This document shows, one piece after another, positions 1 through 10,690 of a stretch of DNA of 64,000 nt; positions within the stretch are counted from its first letter, which is position 1; each line of letters begins with the position of its first letter. The translations under genes were made by a program, and so were the position numbers. This DNA is from Fragilariopsis cylindrus CCMP1102 (Eukaryota; Bacillariophyta; Bacillariophyceae; Bacillariales; Bacillariaceae), in NCBI GenBank assembly GCA_900095095.1, contig FMBT01000339.1:248001-312000 (forward strand), written 5' to 3'. Below the pieces are notes generated by a model, which worked only from the letters and a program-made list of their open reading frames with translations, was not told where the DNA came from and did not search any database.

Positions 1-3000
1 TTGCTATCCCCTTGTTCGGTCTGTGAAGGATTCAATATAAGAGGCAACTTTGTTAGTTCAATTTTTTCCCATTCGAGCATATCTATGTCAGAGATAGAAG
101 GTACACTCGGCCGCATAAAATTCGTTCTTGGAATACCCCCAAGACTGGATGATACTGTATCTGTGTATTGGTGAAGCTGGTCGTGTGTGGCAGAATAGAA
201 CTCGTGGTTTTCACCGTGGATTGATTTGTAAGGTACTATCGGGGTATTTGAACCAGCATTCATTCTCGAAGTGAATGATATTATTTTATCTATACTTTTG
301 GTTGGAGTCTTGTGAATGAGATAATTAACGCCAACATTCTCAGAGTTATTACCGTACTTGCAAGGATTTGACATCGGAAGTAAACTCGATGCATTCGAAT
401 CATCGGTGCATACAGGTATGGTCAGCAAGGAGGAATCTGCTTTGGGATCAAAGTGAGACCCAGCATGAGAGAGTAGAATTCCAAGCTTGTCATCACGGTC
501 ATAAACATACTCTGGTCTTAGTGGCATCTTCGGTTTTCTCGACGATTGGGATTTTGAGTCAAAACGATCAGGGCAAAATGTAGAAGGTTCATTTCTCAGT
601 AGAGCTAGCTTTTGTGTTTGCTGCCTGATTCGCATCGCCGCTTCATTGTGCCTGGCTCTTATTTTCGATAGATTGGATACTGGCCCGTGTTCACAATCAT
701 CGCTATCTTTTCCTTTCATTAGAGTTGCGAATTGATCGATCTTCAATACTGATGGTGACGGCGTATGTGCCAACGAAGTGTCTAAGCATTTTGTTTCAGG
801 ATGGAAGATGCTCTCAGTAGAAGGTTTTTGAATTTGCGGTGAGGGTGTGTCAGCCTTCCTGCTACAAGAAGTTGCCTATTCGTGTTCTTGTTGTGTTTTA
901 ATACAGCGACACGACGCGCTCGAAGAACTGAAAGATTCCGTAACAATTCGACTGTGTTATTTCTTAAGTTCATCTGTTGAAGGTCGGACGTTTCGTTGCT
1001 ACCAGGAAGCTTACCCTCTTTGATAAGGCAATGGACGACATCGTCAATATTCAAAACGAGATCATCGATATTCGTTTGTTTCGAGTCCGAGGCAACTATA
1101 CTGGACAACAATTCTTCTAAAGTGGATACCGATCCGTTTCGGTGAGGAGAAATATAAGTTCTTATTCACTGATCTTTCAACGTAGTCTCTTCGGTAGCCA
1201 TCGCTACGTATTTCAGAATCGTTCACAATATACTCTTTCGAAACAAGCTCCTTCACAGACTGATTGTGTTCTTGATCATAGAAGAAGCACCAGAAGTTGG
1301 TTGAGCCAGCTCGTTAGATATATGTGCCTGTAGAGTAGAGATAAATTCAATTTGCTGGTCGCGTTGGGAGTTATTTGTCATTGTTCTATCTTTTGATTCA
1401 TTCGTAATATTCAACTTAATAAGTTTGACTTATCTGACATATTTTGAAACTTGACTCGGTCAGTAACTGAATCTTCGTTATCGATTACGTTGATCGGGTT
1501 TTCGTGACTATTCTGCATTTTCTGCGCTGCCACATGATCTCGATCCTCTACGTCATTTCCATCTTGCATGTTAATGCGCTCCTTTACTTTAGCAATGCTC
1601 TCTGTCGTTGTAATTTCCGTTGGTATTTTACCAGTCGTTGGAGGTGTGGATGTATTTCCAACTCTGTAATTTGAAGTAATAGTTGAGATTCCATCGTCGT
1701 TCTTGCTCTCGACCGGGATTTTCGAAGATTCAGTTACTATGCTCTTTTCGTCATTTCTCATATTGGAGGTGAAGTAAATGTTGGTAGACGTAGCTTCTGC
1801 AGACTTCCAGACTACCTGGTTGCCTTTATCTTTGAATATATGCAGGTTAGATTCGAAGACTTGCTGATTATGTACAGGACGGGGCTGTCGACTACCGGTA
1901 CCTATGGCACAGTTACAAAGATCGAGTTCAGTACAAATCAAAAAAATCTCTTCGAGCCTGAAAGTTTGTCGCATCATCATCTATAACTTCCTCTTTGTTT
2001 AAAGCAAGCGGCTTAGACGCAAATGGGGTAGAAGAATCGTGAACTGGTAGCTATTTTCCTCGGGGACTGTTCCTGGACGAATTGAATTTTCTTGATCAGC
2101 AGCCTCATATTATATTGGTTAGATTCCAAGCCTTGTTCAGCATAGACAGTATTCGTCTTCGATTGTCTAACTCTGAACCACGGAAGCAAATCTGCACCTC
2201 CACAACATATCTTCCTAGCTCTTGTCCCTCGCGTGAAAAACTAATTTAAAATCAAGTGGCTGAGACGCAAAGGAGGCGACAGGGTTGTGAATTGAAGATC
2301 TCTGTTTCTCGGCTACTGTTACTGAACGGGTATGATTTTCTTGACCGGCCATGTCCAAGTTGGTCTTTCTATCAAAAAAAAGAGGTTCTTTTCTCTACCA
2401 GCACTATGATGTGAATGAGTATCACCACCATATCCATCATAGGAATCATCGACTATCTGATCGGTTTTCCTTTCATCCCAACTAAGCAATTGGAAAAAGG
2501 TTCTTGTATCGTCTATATTTGTATCATTATTCTCGGACGAATAATCACAGTGTTCGTGCTTTTCGTGTCTTGAAGTACCGTTCTCGCTGTTTACATCGGA
2601 CTCTCCAACTGAGGGACTTCTTGGGAAAACGAATGGATGTGAAAAATCTATCTGACCGACAATCTTAGAGACAAAATCTGAAGCTACACTGCCGATACCT
2701 TTCTGTGTTCGTCTTTGTTTAGCCAAGATTGCTCGTTGTCTAAGTCGTCGCCTCGACCACAGTATCTCTGTTTTGGTCATTGAATTATGCGCAATTTCAT
2801 TTTCGTATTGATGTACCGACTCAAAAGATTCCGAATTTGATGTGGTAGTAATTTCTTCGGATCTTCTTTCGGATGACACGGACCCTCGATGTCGCGACAC
2901 ATTCTTTCTTATTTTACTACCTTATGAGACAGTGATTTCCGCATATTGTATCTTTCCTTCGTGGGTTCCATTGCTTCGTCTTCTAAATTATCTACACTTC

Positions 3001-3288
3001 CATCCTTATCTCTTCGAATATATTTGCTACCTTCTTGGCTTTGAGTCGTGAAGACTTATTATAATTAACTGTTCGTCTGGGGCTTAAACTCGAGCGTCTC
3101 TCCTGCTCTCTTTGAGTATTACTTTCCTGCCCATCCTCACGGTATTCCGTTTTACCTTGACGTATTTTGTTTTCGGTTGTACCTCCTTTGCTCATCAACT
3201 GAAATGCAGATTGCAATTTTCTTGATCTCTGAAAGTTAGTGTCGGGGCGATCGCCCATGTGGTTTCTTGACTCAAAGCTTCTGACCAT
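1..3288 (-). CDS. Partial gene for a long, Ser/Asn/charged-rich disordered protein; frame interrupted, runs off the left edge
   Basis: Function not recognised. Minus-strand coding-like text runs from an ATG at 3288 to the window edge without reaching its end: the frame covering about 1-870 is open to base 1. The text is low-complexity and hydrophilic (Ser, Asn, Asp, Glu, Arg, Gln), with no membrane segment and a basic start, so a disordered nuclear or cytosolic protein is plausible. The good reading text moves between frames at several points, for example near 3040-3042 and 2912-2915, where adding one base to an A run (minus strand) keeps one continuous protein. Further changes lie near 2320, 1420, 1260, 1140 and 870. 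These could be assembly indels, small introns or decay. The start is uncertain because coding-like text also exists just upstream in another frame. It resembles the 42-46 kb gene in composition, not visibly in sequence. Confidence 0.5.
1998..2354. repeat. Imperfect tandem duplication inside the left-edge gene
   Basis: Bases about 1998-2105 resemble about 2247-2354 (offset near 249). Both carry a CAAG(C/T)GGCT(T/G)AGACGCAAA-type stretch followed by a C-T-rich segment ending in TTTTCTTGA. On the minus strand both units read as D-Q-E-N-S/K-S-type peptide. The copies are diverged, so this is an old internal duplication, or two versions of one exon or intron edge. Confidence 0.4.
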
Positions 3289-3473
3289 TTGCTCTTACTG
3301 TCGAATCAAGAGACAAGACTCATCCTCTCCTGCTTCTTAAACTTCCTTCAAGTAGTAAAGAGAGATGGTAATAACACGTCCAACAAAGTAGTATGGGGAC
3401 AGACAAAAGTCATGTTTACCGGATACTAGTACAAATAATAATCTTCAAGAGTATTTTTTCATACCAGGTACTC

Positions 3474-3831
3474 GTACTTCCTCCAGTCAACGGAAAGTGC
3501 CGCGCGGCTTCACGTGAAAAATAGCACCGTTATTAACACGTTCAAATGTCATCTTGATTTTTTTAACCTGCATTTCACACATGCTAATTAGTCTATCAGG
3601 TTGCTATTCCTAGGTAAACTTATGGATGTTGATATATGAAATCTGTGTAGAATAATAGTTTAATGAACTTCAAATTTTGAAAGATATTCTTTATTGATAG
3701 GTTGCCACAGTTGATGATGTATAGTTTTACTGTATTTGTTAGCATTATTTAGTTTTTTAATGATAGGTGCTTTAGCGGTCTTAATCTCACCCGATAGCCC
3801 GCGCGGCACTTCCGTTGACTGGAGGAAGTAC
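3474..3831. mobile_element. MITE-like element with ~33-bp terminal inverted repeats
   Basis: The left end (3474-3507) begins GTACTTCCTCCAGTCAACGG and runs into CCGCGCGG. The right end (3799-3831) is its reverse complement, with a single A-run length difference (AAA against AA). The 358-bp body is A+T-rich and has no ORF, which is typical of a non-autonomous DNA transposon. No clear target-site duplication is visible next to the ends, so the superfamily cannot be assigned. The ends are nearly identical, so the insertion may be fairly young or the stem under constraint. Confidence 0.7.
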
Positions 3832-3893
3832 ATATGTCGGTGTCGGTTGATCTAAAATCAACGATGTTTAAGAAGTAGTACTGTAAGGTGTGT

Positions 3894-3908
3894 GGGGGGG
3901 GGGGGGGG
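3894..3908. repeat. Run of 15 G
   Basis: Uninterrupted mononucleotide G run in an A+T-rich intergenic setting, directly after GTGT. Comparable C runs occur at 31263-31276 and 38262-38280. Confidence 0.9.
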
Positions 3909-5276
3909 TACAACCCACTTCTTTTTCATTAGGGCATTTGCAAAAATGCCCCTTTATTGCAATACATGCATGGATGACAATAGAATTGCATGAATATTAT
4001 TATTTGTTGTCTCAAGGCTTTAAGATACCAGTTTCACACTAACCATCAAAGTATCATAAAACAAAGCAAGAAGGGCAACACAATATACATACATGTACAT
4101 GGAAACAGTAAGCAAGACAAGCCATTTGTGTTGCAATCATAAGAGAGAGCGTGAAGCATCATTTGAGTAATGTTTTACCTCAGAAAGTGTTGTCTTGGGT
4201 TTGGGTCTTCTGTCAATACTGTTAGGACCAACACCTTTATTGGCAATATTGGACGTGCTGTCAACATGAATTTCTGCTGCTTAAATTATCGCCATCATCA
4301 GGGACATTTTGCTATTTCAGCAAGAAGAGTCATGTGGATACCAGTAGCACCAGGTATATTATTGTGATTATTATTCTTGAGATACACAATATTAATTCTA
4401 ATGTGCCCTCAGTATTCTTGGAATGTGCATTGGAGTTTGGAAGTGCTGTTAGTATCATTATTATATAATAACTTGAATATCATGTCCAAGCTGAATAATA
4501 TGGTGGTAACAAGGTCACAGCCACATCCTCTTGTGTGCCCTAAATAAAAGTACATGCCAAGTTCTAGAGAACAAAGCTTCCCAAATGACAGGGCAATACC
4601 AAGTGACAAATTGCTAACCTCATAAGTTAAGTGCAGCTTGCCAAGTACGAATTATTCATAAACAAAGGGGAAAAAGATCCATAAAACCAAGATTTGGACA
4701 GGATACCAGCAGATTTTGGTCCATATCATTTTAACGGGATGCACCATGCTAGCAGAAATGGAGCATGAGTATTAGCTACTGGCTATTTTATAGACACCCC
4801 CACCTAATTCAACATTCTGCATACTTTTGTGAGTAATTTCCTTGAGAGTCTTAGTACATGTAATTAACAATATGATGACCTTTCTGGGGTAAGTTTAATG
4901 ACATCACAAAGTGCTAGTATAAAAGCGGTAGCAGGCAATCATTTGTTTATCACTTTTGAGCGCTCAGGTTTGACATTATCTGGCCAGCTCTATGGACAGT
5001 TCTCACATCCATGCTTAAACAATATTGGTTTCAACCATCTATAAAGCAGAATATAACATTCCGATGAGGAAAATTTCCCTCATAGAGCAGAGAGACATGG
5101 TGATATATATGATACCACACATTGATGTGATACCTGAAGGCTCATCAGAATGGAAAATTCTGTATTCACTGCTATTTTGCGCGGTAAATCACTTATTTTC
5201 CTCTCAATACGATAGGTGAAAGCTCCATGGGGGGCTCACAAACCTACTCTTCCAACCATACAATACACAGGCATTC
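3909..5276. other. Intergenic, no gene supported
   Basis: Only short ORFs in several frames, with no conserved motif, no splice-consistent exon chain and no RNA gene recognised. A+T-rich. The last five bases (5272-5276, CATTC) are the left target duplication of the retroelement that follows. Confidence 0.5.
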
Positions 5277-5469
5277 TGCAGTGCGTACACATATCACGGG
5301 ACTAATTCACTAGTGATTCATCGCTAAATGACAATCAATCTGATCGCTAACACGAACTGCATCCACATACGATGGATGCATCTCTAGAGTAGAACCTAAT
5401 GCATGCTTATAATATACATTATCTCACAATAGAAAGCCTCTTCCCTATATACTAGTCTAGGGCATGGCA
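5277..5469 (+). repeat. 5' LTR of gypsy copy 1
   Basis: 193 bp, TG...CA bounded. It aligns along its length with the 189-bp right LTR of copy 2 (36693-36881), sharing TCACGGGA near the start and CTCACAATAGAAAGCCTCTT towards the end. No obvious tRNA primer-binding site (TGG...) directly follows it. Confidence 0.85.
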
Positions 5470-6123
5470 TAATTTTCAAATCTTACTAATAAGTTATTGA
5501 CAACAAGACGTCCGTAATATTTTATCTAAAACGAAGTACTACGTACCTCTTGTTAGAAACAAGTAGGCAAGATAACACCAAGAGTGATATCTACTGGGTA
5601 ACAACCATGGTGGAGAGAAAGATCTCTATACCAAAACGTCAATGATAAGATATGGAGGAGAATAACACTCCAACGTATCACTTGAAAGATAATATCAACC
5701 ATCGTTGATATCATCTTTGAAAGAAAAATCACATGATATGATGAATCGAAAATAAAAGAATTAGCAAACTCTTAATCAAATGAGTCAATCAAAATTGAAT
5801 CAAAGGTGCGCGCAAGCACACATTCAATAAGCACGACAGCCAGACAGGGCATGAGCGTCTAACTGAAAACGCTTAAGTAAATAAGTTGTTGGAGTCATTG
5901 TACACATATACATAACAATGTATAGATACAATAAAAGAAATAATTAGAGGATTAGTAACATGTGTACGGTACCCATTACACAAGCCTAACTAAGTAAATG
6001 TCAGTTTAAATGAACTGACACAAGCTGACAGGTGCCCAACGGGTTAAATACAGCGATCATCAACACTCAAGCACTGAGTATTCGTTAACGAAAATTCAAT
6101 CGCACAAAATTATAGGAACTGTA

Positions 6124-7518
6124 GTGGAAAAATTACAACCACACAACAAACACGTTAGATTTAATATTAATATTGATTTAACCATGGCAAAAACGTCGCG
6201 TAATAGCACTGAAGTGCCATCCAAGGACGCAGCCAAGGCAAAGAGTGCAAGGGTCCACAAGATTAGCGGGTTCAAACCGTTCCTCTATGATGCAGAAGGA
6301 TGGGATACAACATCACCATCACAGATCCTGAAAACAACTGAAAATGGAAATAGACTTGACAATAAAATGTATATATTACAGGGTGATGAAACACCTGAAC
6401 AACTGATGTTATGGATCAAGAACTACAATGATAAGATCAACGTATCTCTTGCACCAGCAGCACAATTAACCTTCCTTCGAAGAATCGTGGACAAGGAAGC
6501 ACAGACCATTGTAAGCAACGTTGAAACAGCTTTTGAAGCATATTCAGACGCAGAAGATATCGACTTGATTGAAGATCAACGTATCAGAGATGAGATCAGA
6601 ACAGCATGTCCTGATGATCACTCCATTGCAGTGTACTTTAACGCTGGAACTGCAGCACAAAAGAAGATAAAGATAACACATATCATTCAAGAATGTATGT
6701 ATCATCTCAAGCTCAAGATTTTCGGAAATAAAAGATTAGGAAGATCAAGCTTCATTTAACTAAAGCGCACCATAAGAAACATGAAGATCTCACCACAACT
6801 GGGAGTAGCAGCATGGAGTAAACGTTTCAATACATTCCAACTGTACCTTCCTATATGCTTGTGGGATGCCGGCGCAAAGAGAGGACTTTATCCTACCAAG
6901 TATGATGAAGAAAATTGCCGAGAGATATTAGAGTACGCTCTGTCTCCTGTCTACCTCACGGAACTGCACGATGATGGCTGGTGCCTCTCAAGCAATCCGT
7001 ACGCCCAATCAATCACCAAGCTCAAGGAGATTGAACCAGGAATTCTTAAGCAATTAAAATTTGTAAACGAACAACTGCAACAAGCTAAAGATATTGCTGA
7101 ATTGCAGAAAGGAAAAGGGAAAACTACTACTGCTTCTAGAGATAGAAAGCAGAATAGTGGTGGAGAAAAGCGGAAACGCAAGTGCAACACCTGTGGCAAA
7201 AGACATGCAGGTGAATGTTGGAAGCTCCAATCTGGAGGAGGGAACAACAACGGTGGTCGGAAAGGCAATAATTATAATACCTTCACAAACGAAGCCAAGC
7301 AATACATGAAAAGCATGTTTGCAAAGCAAGCATCAGGTGACTCTGATTCAAGCGATTCCGATGATGAAGACTCTTGGAAGCAAGGGTTGAATCAGGCCGA
7401 ACAAATGCACGTACTAGCGTCTGCTAGTATCAATCCTAATGGAAGAAATATCCAATTCAATCGGTCTGATCTTAAAAGATACAAAAAGCAAGCCAAGAAG
7501 TACTTCAAGCGAACTTGA
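6124..7518 (+). pseudogene. gag region of gypsy copy 1 (fossil)
   Basis: Gag-like region: a helical N-terminal part followed by a basic Gly/Asn/Lys-rich part with a CX2C...H...C zinc-knuckle-like motif (C-N-T-C-G-K-R-H, then a Cys) and an acidic Ser/Asp stretch. The second half has a close counterpart in copy 2 at 32463-33203. Belongs to a broken element and is treated as a fossil. Confidence 0.7.
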
Positions 7519-7559
7519 AGTACGACAACTAAGAAGCCAGGTAGGATCCTTCACAGGCC

Positions 7560-9160
7560 TACACCGGTACTAGTTGGTACTGTTGACGGTACACTATATC
7601 CAAGTCGGGCAAAGCCATTACATGGAGCAAGACGCTTCTGTGAAGTATTGCTCTCTATCAATGTCGATGGTCACGAAACCATGGCGCAATGTCTCCTAGA
7701 CACTGTATGTACCAAGTCAATGATACTGAAGAAATTTACAGATAAGAAGCGACAAACCAAGTTGTCAAAAGGGAACACTATCAAGTATGAAACATACGGT
7801 AGTACGTTTCATTCTTCAATGACAGCAAGTGTGGGCTTCAAGATGATTGAATTTGAACAGCAGAAGAATCAAACCATCGAATACAAGTTCCAAGTAGATG
7901 AGACGTCTGATCCAAGAAAACAAGAGTATGATGTTATTATTGGAAATGACCTCCTATGGAACATGGGAATCAATATCTTATTCAAGGAACAAGAGATTCA
8001 ATGGAATGAAGATAAGATCCCTCTAAAGACTATTGGTGAGTTGCACAGTCGTGACACCTGTAACATGCTCTATAGCATGCACACCGATAACCCTCTTCTA
8101 CAAGAAGCAGAAGAACGTCAGAACAAGATGTTAGAATGTAACTATTCCAAAGTCAACATCGATGCTATGGTCAATGATCTAGATATTGATAGTAACAACA
8201 AGGAAAAACTGAAAAAGACCCTTCAAAAATTCAAAAAGGGTCTATTTGGTGGAGGTTTTGGTACGCTCAAACATTGTAAGCCTGCACACATCAAGTTAAA
8301 ACCTGGTGTGGTGCCTTATAAAGGAAGATATTTCAATCTTCCCAAGGCTTACGAATATATTGCTAAGAAGGAAGTGGAACGAATGGTCAGCATTGGTGTA
8401 CTGCAAGAACTACCATGGCATGATGATAGCCCTTGGGCTTCACCATCCTTTGGAGTGTCAAAGAAGACTGGAGATATTCGAATCGTAACAGACTTCTGAG
8501 AGCTAAATAAATGGGTTGAAGTGGATCCATTTCCACTTCCCCATATCAATGAAACACTGCAGAAATTTGAAAAATTCAAGTCTGCTACAGCCCTTGACCT
8601 ATCTCTTGGTTTCTATACAATTCCACTTGATGAAGAGAGTCAAAAGCTATGTGCAACTATACTACCCTGGGGGAAGTATAGATACCTTAGGATGCCTATG
8701 GGTGTTGTGCCATGTTGCATGTGCTCCTTCTATGTTTCAGTCGATCATGACAGAAACACTTAGAGGTCTAGATGTACTCGTGTACATTGATGATATACTG
8801 GTGATTCAAAGAGTGAATGAATCAACAGAAGATCACTTACAGAAGGTAGAGCAAGTTCTGCAGCGTCTACAAGATGCCGGGTTCAAAGCTAACCTTAGGA
8901 AGAGCTTCTTCATGCAGAAGAGTGTGGAGTATCTCGGATACCAACTTACTAGTGAAGGTATAGGTCCACAGCCAAAGAAAATTGAAGCAATGGATCGAAT
9001 ATTACCACCAACTAGTGGAAAGCAACTAAGAAGATTCTTAGGAATGATAAATTTCTATAGAGATCTATTCAGAGGAAGGAGTCATATCCTTTCTCCACTA
9101 AATGAATTAGCAGCAGCATCAACAAAGAAGAAGAACAGTACCAAGTGTCATATTCCATTT
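7560..9160 (+). pseudogene. pol region of gypsy copy 1 (fossil)
   Basis: Remnant pol region. An aspartic-protease-like segment is followed by reverse transcriptase text including P-W-A-S-P-S-F, F-Y-T-I-P-L and the catalytic Y-I-D-D-I-L-V motif, then an R-R-F-L-G-M-I-N-F-Y-R-D segment. The order protease-RT fits Ty3/gypsy. Part of a broken copy; no functional product is claimed. Confidence 0.75.
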
Positions 9161-9350
9161 CTTACTAGTCTAGGGCATGGCACATTCCTTGTATGACTTA
9201 TGCACTCCTGTGCAAGGTTGGACTAGTAGTTTTGCAAGCTCCCCATGGAGCTAATATTCCGGTAAAAAGAGGGTACCTCACTAGCTAACTAGTGTTGTTA
9301 AAGAGGTGTGCAATGACTACTATTATTTTTACCTCTGTTCAGGCTTTCTT

Positions 9351-9532
9351 TGCAGAATCAAAAACTTTAGTGAAATATTATGTTGACAAACCAGCACAAG
9401 ATAGCCACAGAGAGAGGGCAGAGTTAGAGTTGGGATAGGAAGATTATGATGTACCATCATTAGTCAAGGTTATGACTAGGAACACAATGTAGAATGTTAG
9501 ACCACCAACAGTAAGGATTCATACTGATTGAT
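9351..9532 (+). pseudogene. Possible decayed exon
   Basis: After a good acceptor-like tract (TTTTTACCTCTGTTCAG) the + strand reads A-F-F-A-E-S-K-T-L-V-K-Y-Y-V-D-K-P and continues, through two in-frame stops, as E-D-Y-D-V-P-S-L-V-K-V. The amino-acid texture is protein-like but no family is recognised, and no partner exons were found. Likely a gene or transposase remnant. Confidence 0.25.
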
Positions 9533-9714
9533 GTCCTATTTTTTGTGCAAAACAATGAATAACTTATACTTCAACACATTAGACTGCAGATTTTCTACAG
9601 TGGAAAAATACCCCAGGGGTTGTATTCTTGTATTTGACTTGGTGTTTCTGTTGATGATAAGTAACCTCAACCATTTCTTCAAGAGTTGTTGTCAGGTTAT
9701 ATATATATATATAT

Positions 9715-9774
9715 ATAACTTGTTATTTAAAAGCTGCCGCTTTGCTCCTCAACGTCTTCAGAAGACAGAAGAGT
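9715..9774 (+). repeat. Dispersed short repeat, copy A
   Basis: Shares ATAACTT(G/A)TTATTTAAAAG, CTGCCGC and (C/T)CTCAAC(G/A)TCTT...AGACAGAAGAGTCA with 46833-46909 (+) and, more loosely, with 32190-32281 (-). It follows an (AT)n tract at about 9699-9717. Confidence 0.6.
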
Positions 9775-10457
9775 CAGCAGTGTTGGGTTACTAACAGTAT
9801 ACCGGTTGAAACTGTTGGTGGTGCCTAACATATCGCATTTTTTGTAGACTACAGCCAAGGGAAAATCCTATATCTGTTATATCTGTAACTAGGTTTTTAA
9901 TTTGTGAGTTAGGTTGTACATAGATGAATATAACAGCTATACTATAAACAAGTCTACACCCGGATGCAATGTTTTTGCACGATTTAATATAATTGCGCAG
10001 CTGAAATCCCGGAAAAATAGCGCTGAGCGATAAATACTGGTGGTCTCAAACTGCTAGTATAATCTTCTCTTTGTACAGCTAGTTTTCTTTATGAAAATGT
10101 AGTTATTTTGCTGTAAAATTGATGACGAAAGGAAACAGAGACCACTAACAAGTCCTGCAAGAATATATAATTATGATGGAGCAATCTGTTTCCCTTCCAA
10201 GCACTCCGCAGGAATCATGTTTCACAGCATTCTTGACGACATAAAGCGAAGTACTGCAACCATATATGGTACCAATGATGGGCATAATTTTGGAATTGAA
10301 TGACAACTGTTTCCAAAGGTAAGGACGGACTTTTTACTGCCAAGACATTAGAGTTGTATGTAACTACTATCATGACTGCAAATAAAGCTGTGTATGGGAT
10401 TATTTCATTAAATGACTAAAAACGGCTCCTGGTAGCTCACACAGTAGTTGAACTTCT

Positions 10458-10690
10458 GTTAGATTGTCCGTAGGGCATTATGACAGTAAATGTAATTGTT
10501 TGACAGTTGAGGTCAAAGCACAAGGTGTGAACCGCAACCCCCTATTAAAACAACTGTACTAGCCCAAGTGATGTTATGAATATAACATTTGATACGAAGT
10601 TACCAGGAACCTGCTGTTAAAACCGAAAGCCAACAAACGGCCAAGATTACGAGAAACACTCCATCTCTATCTTTTATTGATGGATCAATT
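10458..10690 (+). repeat. Degenerate dispersed repeat, copy 1
   Basis: Aligns with 15207-15450: shared blocks include TATGAC, TGTTTGACAGTTG, GGTCAAAGCACAA, GAAGTTACCA-like, CCAAGATTACGA and CTCTATCTCTATCTTT. Many small gaps separate them, so the copies are old. No coding capacity. Confidence 0.6.

Larger units (their letters stand above)
5277..9182 (+). mobile_element. Broken Ty3/gypsy LTR retrotransposon copy (copy 1)
   Basis: A fossil LTR element of the Ty3/gypsy order (gag, protease, reverse transcriptase). Outer ends are well defined: it begins TGCAGTGCG (5277) and ends GGGCATGGCA (9182), flanked on both sides by the 5-bp duplication CATTC (5272-5276 and 9183-9187). A full left LTR and only a very short right-LTR remnant are present. 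The copy is broken, with several breaks, and no integrase region is seen. It is about nine-tenths identical by eye to copy 2 at 32366-36881 where they overlap, so the family moved relatively recently, but with one full LTR the insertion cannot be dated from LTR divergence. Confidence 0.88.

Noticed and set aside
5470-5490. tRNA primer-binding site next to the gypsy LTR
   Set aside because: No TGG-initiated match to a tRNA 3' end; the TGGCA at the LTR end belongs to the LTR, as both target duplications show.
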